A stretch of 38,924 bases of DNA from Candidatus Eiseniibacteriota bacterium (GTDB taxonomy: Bacteria; Eisenbacteria; RBG-16-71-46). Positions within the stretch are counted from its first letter, which is position 1. Each line of letters starts with the position of its first letter. The stretch lies in contig JANXPZ010000231.1 in the NCBI GenBank assembly GCA_025357055.1, positions 1 to 38,924 on the forward strand. The letters run 5' to 3'. Position numbers and translations under genes: made by a program. Positions 30,801 to 36,245 of the stretch are shown here, piece after piece. The notes under the pieces were generated by a model, which searched no databases, had not been told where the DNA came from, and was given only the letters and a program-made list of their open reading frames with translations.

Positions 30801-32053
30801 CGTGGGCCTCGAGCGGTTTCGAGCTCGTCCCCTCGAACGGCTCCTATCACCTGAACGTCGAGTTCGCCCGCTCGCTCTTCAGCGATCCGCCGCACGACGA
30901 CGAGCTGGGGCGCGGGCTCACCGACCGCGGTGCGCGCGTCCCGCTGGGCGAGGCCATCGCGCTGACCATGTTCAACTACCTGCCCACGGTGCGGTCGTTC
31001 TCGGACCGGCGCGGGGTCGGGCTCACCTACAACCTGCTCGGCGATCCCGCGACCCGGCTGTGGGTGGGGCCCGCGCAGATCACGGTGACGGCGAACGGTC
31101 AGCCCGTGACGAGCGGTCTGCCCGTGCGGCTGGCGAGCGGGGGAGACGCGCTGCAGCTCGAGGCGGAGCTGGTCTCGAACGTCGAGATCCGGTCCATCGA
31201 GCTGCTGCAGTCGGGTCGCGACGGGACGACGGCGGTGCCGCCTTCCCTCTACCAGATCACGCCGGCCTTCCCCGATACCGCGGCCACGGGCCACGGCGGG
31301 CGTCGTTACCACCTCTCGTACGTGACGACGATCGCCGCCAGCTCGCTGCGCTACACGCTGAGGATCACCGACCGCTACGGCGTGACCCAGTCGTTCGACA
31401 TCGTGTTCGAGTTCCAGACCGGGCTGTTCAGCGGCGGCGTGCCCGTGCAGCCGAACGACATCGTGGCTCCCGATGCGGCGCTCACCCTGCTGGTGCTCTC
31501 GCCGGGCACGCTCGATCCCGACAGCCTGCGCCTGGCGGTGGACGGCTCGCCGCAGCCTTTCACCTCCGAGCTGGCGCGTGGTGACACGACGGGGCGCCAG
31601 TATCTCCTCGCCTGGAGCCACGCCCCGTACCCTCAGGGCACTCACACCGTGCGTCTCGAAGCCCCGGGGGGCGTGGTCAAGGAGCACACCTTCCGGGTCG
31701 AGAACCGCTTCGCGCTGCGCGACGCACTGGCCTTCCCGAACCCGTTCGACGACGACCTGGGCACACGCTTCGTCTTCACGCTGACCGGGGAGACCCCGTC
31801 CGATGTGCTGGTGCGCGTGTACACGGTGAGCGGGCGGCGCGTGTACGAGACCCGGCGCGAAGGTCTCCCGCCCGGCCATCACGAGATCCCCTGGGACGGC
31901 CTCGATGAGGAGGGACAGAAGCTTGCGAACGGCATCTACTTCTACAAGCTGGTGGCCCACGGCTCTGCCGGCACCTCGGCGTACGATGGCCGCCTGGTCA
32001 AGCTTCGCCGGCCGCGAAACCCCACCGACCCGGCGGCTGGCACGAATCCGTAG
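27806..32053 (+). CDS. Secreted gingipain-type cysteine protease (peptidase C25) with FlgD-like C-terminus
   Basis: A 1415-residue exported protease. A signal peptide (residues 1-27, ending AQAQ) precedes a long beta-rich N-terminal part (residues 30-640). The C25 domain follows at about 650-1070: DYMVIVPEAFLTAVDPLV, VVLVGDGSSDPRN, EPDLYVGRLPVNS, NYQGHANPYVLSHE with the predicted catalytic His927, and FSAFSCHANAFAD with Cys965. Ig-like domains come next. The final 100 residues are a FlgD-type Ig sorting-like module (ALAFPNPFDDDLGTRFVF ... KLANGIYFYKLVA). Such ends often direct secretion in FCB bacteria. No type IX secretion genes are in the window. The 3' end overlaps the next gene by 68 nt. 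Confidence 0.9.
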   Translation: MRPLPLLLKSAAALALLLLAAPVAQAQSLRVIAADDRGVTLRLSLPGYQLLDSLPDGRVELSVPGYAVTSLPGRAHLPYAQTLVALPPGAGVLARVVDAGEEEVRDGLRLALGAKPVMRDGPDGFGPTPALEPVPPILDGPWPASPVELGEPATVRRQRLVAVQVRPFRYDEATGRLWVRRSLTVRVDFTGVPPGAVAGPAVTDSHWEPVFRNALANYEQGRRWRAPQRAAMASPVSGLLGDRSALPAALRGVAAFDESEPEVRIKVDSTGVHAFPYTELAAKGYPPGVLVGEVSLHRHEYVGPSDPPYVTIELPVEVDDANANGVFDAGDVIVAFVADWVDRSGVTSMMQRDWGDAEVVYATRLASGGLRIPTRLGWRDAVSPALPTSYPWTQRWERTFAYFAYPSLIDTATVDRFLWTSYLLYYSRPDSFRFETNHLDPSRPVAFRTRFLGKDNNAHVLFGQIRNGLDQTSTVVDSALWYGKSALTASVTLAPGALTEGATNSLALWGKGSTGPPDPVSNAIVNAGLDWFEATYWRSYRALAGCLAAGSGDATGLYQVSATGFTSRAIRVYDVTDPVNPVRLTVDASHVVTAGGVSTLDFQDSTGASPRSYVVFDRPKLLPAGRYTPVTRRQLTAAIGERDYMVIVPEAFLTAVDPLVTLRQSEGLGTVVAPLESVYDEFNGGRKSRWAIKRFLRYALDRWNARFVVLVGDGSSDPRNLLGTAGTDWVPVALIPGPVSSGALGLEMIPADPWYGWCLDEDPACPGSSLIEPDLYVGRLPVNSLQQARDVVAKLVAYEAFDADQAWRRHMLLLADDNYSGVSTFGGGGGSGYCYRSYEIVFRQLNQAVSAMVADTAGMSLAQPEVLDLRSYLTDPTLYQVNGPGDTCRVGPAGGPAKAEGLLRAYFNPVLFQTLNDGVLWWNYQGHANPYVLSHEGFYRNQGSTQDRDAFMNDGKLFLFSAFSCHANAFADVSEANPSLGPSLGENMVTLPLRGAIASWASSGFELVPSNGSYHLNVEFARSLFSDPPHDDELGRGLTDRGARVPLGEAIALTMFNYLPTVRSFSDRRGVGLTYNLLGDPATRLWVGPAQITVTANGQPVTSGLPVRLASGGDALQLEAELVSNVEIRSIELLQSGRDGTTAVPPSLYQITPAFPDTAATGHGGRRYHLSYVTTIAASSLRYTLRITDRYGVTQSFDIVFEFQTGLFSGGVPVQPNDIVAPDAALTLLVLSPGTLDPDSLRLAVDGSPQPFTSELARGDTTGRQYLLAWSHAPYPQGTHTVRLEAPGGVVKEHTFRVENRFALRDALAFPNPFDDDLGTRFVFTLTGETPSDVLVRVYTVSGRRVYETRREGLPPGHHEIPWDGLDEEGQKLANGIYFYKLVAHGSAGTSAYDGRLVKLRRPRNPTDPAAGTNP

Positions 32054-34094
32054 CGGCGTCTTCGCCCTCGCCGCCCTCGCGGTGCTGGCCGCTCCGCTCA
32101 GCGCTGGTGCGGCGCCGCAGCGGCGCTCCGCGCAGGTGCCCGCGCCGGTCGCTGCTCCTGCACGGAGCGCCGGGGTCGCGCCGGTCGCAGCTCGCGCACC
32201 CGCCGTCGTCTCCGCGGACACGCTCGCCGCCGCCCGGCTCACGCCGCTGCAACGCATCGCGAAGGCCGAGGACCAGCGCACGCTGGCCGGGGGCACGCTG
32301 GCGCGCTACCTCGACGACCCGGACGCTGCGCTGCGCCGCCGCGCCGCGCTCGCCGTGGGCCGTCTTCAGGATACGGCGGGCACCGCGCTCCTGCTCCCGC
32401 TGCTGCAGGACGCGGACGCCGAAGTGATGCGCGAAGCCCTGTTCGCGCTGGGGCAGATCGGGCTCGCCCACCCCGCGGGTCCCGGACCGACCGCGCCCGC
32501 CTGGATCGCGCCCGCGCGGATCGCGATCGAGCGCCTTGCCGCCCTCGGCGATTCCGCGACCGTGGACCTCGCGCTCGAGGCGCTGGGCAAGCTGGGGGAC
32601 CGGGCGGCGACCCCGCTGGTCGTGTCCTTCCTGGGGGCTGGCCCCTCGTCGCTCCGCGGCAGCGCCGCCGTCGCGTTGTGGCGCCTGGCCGATCCGGCCG
32701 CGCTCGTCCCGCTGCTCGAGGCGCTCGACGACGCCGACGCGGGCGTGCGCTGGCGCGCGCTCTACGCGATCGAGAAGCTCGTGAGCCCGGACCGGGTCGT
32801 GCTGCTGGCCGCGATGCACGTGGACGACGACGACGCGCTCGTGCGCGCCCAGGCCGTGCGCACGCTCGGCCGGCAGAAGTCGCCGCAGGGCACGGCCTAC
32901 GTGCTGCAGAAGCTCGACGACCCGGAGACGGGCGTGGTCGTGAACGCGCTCCGCGCTCTCTCGCTCATCGCCGACACGACCTGCGGCGCGTGCCTGCCGG
33001 CGCTCGTCGGCGCGCTCGAGGCCGGAGATCCCTACGTGCGCGTGACGGCGGCCACGGCCCTGGCCGAGCGCTTCGCCTGGGTCCCGGCCGACTCGGCCGC
33101 GAGCCGGACCGCGCTCGACTCGCTGACCGCGGGCCTGGGCGACCCGGACGCGGCGACGCGCGGGGCCTGCGCGCGGGCGCTGCTCGCGCGGCGGGGCGCG
33201 GCCGCGCTGGAGCTCGCCCGTCCGCTGCTCGCCGATTCCTCGGTCTACGTCCGCGTGGCGGTGCTGCAGGCGCTGGCGCTGGTGTCGGAGCCGGCGGCGC
33301 TCCCGCTGCTCATGGCCCGGCTCGCGCCCGGCACGCCGATGTTCGAGCGCGCCATCGCAGCCGAGGCGCTGGGGACGCTCAACGCGGCCGCCGCGGCGCC
33401 CGTCCTGCGGGAAGCGCTCACCGACACCTCGCTGCTGGTCGTGGCCGCTGCCGCCGGCACGCTGGCCGGACTGCGGGACTCGGCCGCGGTGCCGGCCCTG
33501 CGGCGTGTCTTCGTCGTGCACGCGGGTGACGCCGAGGCCGACGCCCGCGCCGCGCTGCTCGACGCGCTGCGCGCGCTGGCCGACAGCGCCTCCGCCGACA
33601 GCCTCGAGCGCGCCCACCCGGCCCCCGTGGCGCACGCGGTCTACGACTCGGCCTTCTTCGCGGCGTCGGTCGCGCGCGGGGCGGTGCTCCGCACCCGGAA
33701 GGGCGACATCGAGTGGGCCTTCTACGGCGCGGAGGCCCCGCAGACCGTGAAGAACTTCGTGAAGCTCGCCGAACGCGGCTACTTCGACGGCCTCAGCGTC
33801 CACCGGGTGGTGCCCAACTTCGTGATCCAGGACGGCGATCCCACGGGCACTGGTTCCGGCGGCCCCGGCTGGACCCTGCGCTGCGAGTACAACCGACTGC
33901 GCTACGAGGCTGGCATGGTGGGCATGGCGCTGTCGGGCAAGGACACGGGCGGCAGCCAGTGGTTCATCACCCACGCGCCGCAGCCCCACCTGAACGGGCG
34001 CTACACCATCTTCGCGCGCGTCGTGCGCGGCCAGGACGTCGTGGGCCGCATCGTGCAGGGCGACCGCGTCCTGGGCGTGGAGATCCTGAGGTAG
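31986..34094 (+). CDS. HEAT-repeat protein fused to a cyclophilin domain
   Basis: A 702-residue exported protein. A basic N-terminus and a hydrophobic segment (GVFALAALAVLAAPLSAGAA) are followed by about 500 residues of HEAT/PBS-lyase-like alpha repeats (for example RRRAALAVGRLQDTAGTALLLPLL, VRWRALYAIEKLV, VRAQAVRTLGRQKSPQGTAYVL). A C-terminal cyclophilin peptidyl-prolyl isomerase domain (about 565-702) has VKNFVKLAERGYFDGLSVHRVVPNFVIQDGDP, GMALSGKDTGGSQWFITH and HLNGRYTIFARVVRG. The core residues R, F, Q and W appear kept. ATG 31986 lies inside the protease gene; no start fits better. The repeats probably bind a client for the isomerase (inference). Confidence 0.88.
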   Translation: MAAWSSFAGRETPPTRRLARIRSGVFALAALAVLAAPLSAGAAPQRRSAQVPAPVAAPARSAGVAPVAARAPAVVSADTLAAARLTPLQRIAKAEDQRTLAGGTLARYLDDPDAALRRRAALAVGRLQDTAGTALLLPLLQDADAEVMREALFALGQIGLAHPAGPGPTAPAWIAPARIAIERLAALGDSATVDLALEALGKLGDRAATPLVVSFLGAGPSSLRGSAAVALWRLADPAALVPLLEALDDADAGVRWRALYAIEKLVSPDRVVLLAAMHVDDDDALVRAQAVRTLGRQKSPQGTAYVLQKLDDPETGVVVNALRALSLIADTTCGACLPALVGALEAGDPYVRVTAATALAERFAWVPADSAASRTALDSLTAGLGDPDAATRGACARALLARRGAAALELARPLLADSSVYVRVAVLQALALVSEPAALPLLMARLAPGTPMFERAIAAEALGTLNAAAAAPVLREALTDTSLLVVAAAAGTLAGLRDSAAVPALRRVFVVHAGDAEADARAALLDALRALADSASADSLERAHPAPVAHAVYDSAFFAASVARGAVLRTRKGDIEWAFYGAEAPQTVKNFVKLAERGYFDGLSVHRVVPNFVIQDGDPTGTGSGGPGWTLRCEYNRLRYEAGMVGMALSGKDTGGSQWFITHAPQPHLNGRYTIFARVVRGQDVVGRIVQGDRVLGVEILR

Positions 34095-34208
34095 GGCACT
34101 GGCGTCCCGGCCGGTCGAGCCCGCTCCCAGTCGTTCGGGTTCCGGCGCGGAAGCCGGTTGCCTGTCATCAGTTCAGCCCCGGTCCCAGCCCGTCCGGTCC
34201 TGGCGCGG

Positions 34209-34240
34209 GGGCCGGGCGTCCGGCCCGCAGACCTCTTTTC
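34209..34240 (+). terminator. Hairpin terminator after the HEAT-cyclophilin gene
   Basis: GGGCCGG (34209-34215) pairs with CCGGCCC (34220-34226) around GCGT, followed 10 nt later by CTTTTC. It lies in the 241-nt gap between genes, which is otherwise CG-rich with no open frame of interest. Confidence 0.55.
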
Positions 34241-34265
34241 TGCTGCGTCGGGCCCTCCGCGGGGG

Positions 34266-34271
34266 TACAAT
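34266..34271 (+). promoter_or_regulatory. -10 element for the PAP2-like gene
   Basis: TACAAT stands out in a CG-rich spacer, about 65 nt before the predicted start at 34336. The -35 region is not convincing. The resulting mRNA would carry the AAGGAG ribosome site at 34322-34327. Confidence 0.5.
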
Positions 34272-34335
34272 CGAGGCCACGCCACTCCGCTTGGCGCCGT
34301 GACGACCGGGCGCAACCGAGCAAGGAGTCTCCAAA

Positions 34336-35136
34336 CTGCTGCCTTCGCGCCGCACCCCAGCCGCGATCCTGTTCCTGCTGGCGCTCGCGCTGCCCGCCTT
34401 CTGCGGGGGCATGGCTCACGGCGCGTCCGCCCCTGCGGGCGTGGATCCGGCGGCCCCGCTCTCGTCCACGGCCGGCCTGCTTGCCGTTGACCCGTTCGAC
34501 GGCGCGACCGCGCCGGACGCCGACTTCTCCGTCTCCGCGGCCAGCCGGACGGGGCGGGGGACACCGGGGACCCTCAACCTCCAGACCCGGGGCCTGGCGC
34601 GCTTCACCCAGCGCCTCGGCGATCCGCGCATCGTCGGGCCCGCCCTGCTGGCCAGCTACGTCACGGGGCGCATCTCCGGCCTGCCCGATTTCTCGGCGGC
34701 CAGCGCCCGCGTCGCAGGCGCCACGTTCAGCGCGGCCGTGCTGTGCGAGGGGCTCAGGCTTGCGGTGGGACGCGCCCGGCCGGGTGCTTCGCCCGGCGCC
34801 TCCGGCGAACCCGGGTCCTTCGGGTGGCACGACGCGGCCTTCCCCTCGGGGCAGACGACCATCGCCTTCGCTGCGGCCTCCGCCATCGACGCGGAGTCGG
34901 CGGCGCGCTGGGTGCGCTGGGTCGTCTACCCGGTCGCGGCGGCCGCGGGCCTGGCGCAGGTGCACCAGAACGGTTGCGGACTGGGCGACGTCGCCGCGGG
35001 CGCGGCGCTGGGCTTCTGGACCGGCCGCAAGGTGGACCAGATCGAACGCGGCCAGGTGAGGATCTTCGACCGGGCGCGCTTCCTGGTGCGCGGCTCGCCC
35101 CGCAACTTCCGGGTGGGATTCAAAGCACGATTCTGA
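34336..35136 (+). CDS. PAP2-fold membrane or exported protein lacking catalytic residues
   Basis: A 266-residue protein with the layout of PAP2 acid phosphatases but degenerate motifs. Motif 1 is kept in outline (R-x6-RP in RLAVGRARP). Motif 2 PSGH reads PSGQ (Q173). Motif 3 SR-x5-H-x3-D reads AQ-x5-C-x3-D (Q208, C214, D218) with exact spacing. Both catalytic histidines and a phosphate-binding arginine are therefore replaced. The only start that gives a signal-like N-terminus (LLPSRRTPAAILFLLALALPAF) is CTG 34336, 8 nt after AAGGAG; an in-frame TGA at 34300 and the absence of ATG, GTG or TTG before 34411 support it. ATG 34411 would lose the leader. Function unknown. Confidence 0.7.
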   Translation: MLPSRRTPAAILFLLALALPAFCGGMAHGASAPAGVDPAAPLSSTAGLLAVDPFDGATAPDADFSVSAASRTGRGTPGTLNLQTRGLARFTQRLGDPRIVGPALLASYVTGRISGLPDFSAASARVAGATFSAAVLCEGLRLAVGRARPGASPGASGEPGSFGWHDAAFPSGQTTIAFAAASAIDAESAARWVRWVVYPVAAAAGLAQVHQNGCGLGDVAAGAALGFWTGRKVDQIERGQVRIFDRARFLVRGSPRNFRVGFKARF

Positions 35137-35150
35137 GCTGGGGCTCAGGG

Positions 35151-35183
35151 GTGGCCGGTCGTAGCTCTCGGACGGCCGGCCAC
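35151..35183. terminator. Hairpin between convergent genes
   Basis: GTGGCCGG (35151-35158) pairs with CCGGCCAC (35176-35183) between the PAP2-like gene and the minus-strand phosphorylase. Its position suggests a bidirectional terminator. T-tracts are poor on both sides. Confidence 0.5.
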
Positions 35184-35226
35184 TTGTGCGTCGGGGTGCG
35201 CCGGCGCCCGCGCCCGGCTCGCAGCG

Positions 35227-36105
35227 CTATCGGGTCGCGGCCGCGTCCGTCGCCGGCCGGAAGGTCCCGGCGCGCAGGAACTCCTCGAGGATGCGCCGCA
35301 GTGACCCGGCCACCCGGTCCGCCACCTCGGTCACCTCGGAATGGGCCAGCGGGCCCGCGGAGAGCCCGGTCGCGCGGTTGGTGATGCACGAGATGCTCGC
35401 CGCCTCCGCGCCCAGCTGGGAGGCCAGCATGACCTCGTGCACGGTGCTCATGCAGGCCACGTCCGCTCCCAGGTTCGTGGCCATGCGCACCTCGGCAGCC
35501 GTCTCGTACGCGGGGCCGAGCCCGCCCATCAGCACGCCGCGGTGCAGGTGCACGCCCGCGTGCTGCGCGGCCGCGAGCAGTTCCTCGCGCAGACGGGGGC
35601 TGTAGTAGCCCGCCACCGGCCGGCCGGCCCGGCGCGCGGCCAGCTCCTCGCGGGTGAAGAGCCCGCGCTTGCCGATCGAATTGATGTGGTCGGTCGCGAG
35701 CATCAGGTCCCCGGGCGCGTACCCGGGGTTCATCGCGCCCACGGCGTTCGTGAACAGCAGCGTGCGGGCGCCCAGCGCGTGCATCACGCGGACGGCGAAG
35801 GTGACGCGGTCCAGCGTGTAGCCCTCGTAACGATGGCTGCGGCCCGAGAGCGCCGCGACCGGCACGCCCTGCCAGTGTCCGAGCGCCAGCCGCCCGGCGT
35901 GGCCGTGCACCGTCGAGCGCGGCCAGTGCGGCAGCTCCGCGGTGGGGAAGACGACCGCATCGTCGAGCACGTCCACCACGCCGCCCAGGCCCGAACCGAG
36001 GGTGAGCCCCACGCGCGGCAGCAGGTCGGTGCGTGCACGGATGGCGCGCACGGTCTCCGCCACGCGGGCGTCGAGGTCGTGGGAGGGCAGCAGGGCTTCG
36101 CTCAT
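35227..36105 (-). CDS. punA: Purine nucleoside phosphorylase, trimeric type, copy 2
   Basis: A 292-residue PNP. Motifs include GLTLGSGLGGVVDVL (phosphate loop), STVHGHAGRLALG, SGRSHRYEGY, TNAVGAMNPGYAPGDLM, TDHINSIG, GPAYETAAEVRM with the base-contacting Glu, CMSTVHEVMLA and ISCITNRATGLS. Asn243 at the purine site is the residue typical of inosine/guanosine enzymes, unlike the Asp in copy 1 at 1533-2369. The loop after TDHINSIG is longer than in copy 1 (GKRGLFTREELAARRAGRP). No ribosome site precedes ATG 36105, and the -10 GATAAT ends 8 nt before it, so translation is probably leaderless. It is divergent to the S8 protease. Confidence 0.9.
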   Translation of the reverse strand: MSEALLPSHDLDARVAETVRAIRARTDLLPRVGLTLGSGLGGVVDVLDDAVVFPTAELPHWPRSTVHGHAGRLALGHWQGVPVAALSGRSHRYEGYTLDRVTFAVRVMHALGARTLLFTNAVGAMNPGYAPGDLMLATDHINSIGKRGLFTREELAARRAGRPVAGYYSPRLREELLAAAQHAGVHLHRGVLMGGLGPAYETAAEVRMATNLGADVACMSTVHEVMLASQLGAEAASISCITNRATGLSAGPLAHSEVTEVADRVAGSLRRILEEFLRAGTFRPATDAAATR

Positions 36106-36113
36106 GGCCGGGG

Positions 36114-36143
36114 ATTATCCACGGCGAGGCCATGCCGGCGCAA
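36114..36143 (-). promoter_or_regulatory. Promoter of PNP copy 2, leaderless
   Basis: On the minus strand TTGCGC (36143-36138), an 18-nt spacer and GATAAT (36119-36114). The start ATG at 36105 is 8 nt downstream of the -10. Confidence 0.55.
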
Positions 36144-36166
36144 CCACGCCCCCCGCGGGTGCCTGC

Positions 36167-36196
36167 TGGACTGCGACGCTGCGTCCGGTGTCTAAT
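36167..36196 (+). promoter_or_regulatory. Promoter of the S8 protease
   Basis: TGGACT (36167-36172), an 18-nt spacer and TCTAAT (36191-36196) in a small AT-rich island. The leader of about 43 nt contains AGCGGAG before ATG 36246. It lies back to back with the promoter of PNP copy 2. Confidence 0.55.
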
Positions 36197-36245
36197 TATT
36201 GCGTCGTTTCCGATCACCCACCCCACCTCGAAGCGGAGCCTCCGC

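Noticed and set aside
31400-32053. Type IX secretion system inferred from the FlgD-like tail
   Set aside because: The tail is a FlgD-type Ig module, but no Por/Spr component is in the window, so the secretion route is left open.
27569-32296. Very long minus-strand open frame (1575 codons) opposite the C25 protease
   Set aside because: It is rich in Arg/His/Gln with no domain, overlaps a clear gene with catalytic motifs, and is explained by high GC codon bias leaving few stops on the opposite strand.
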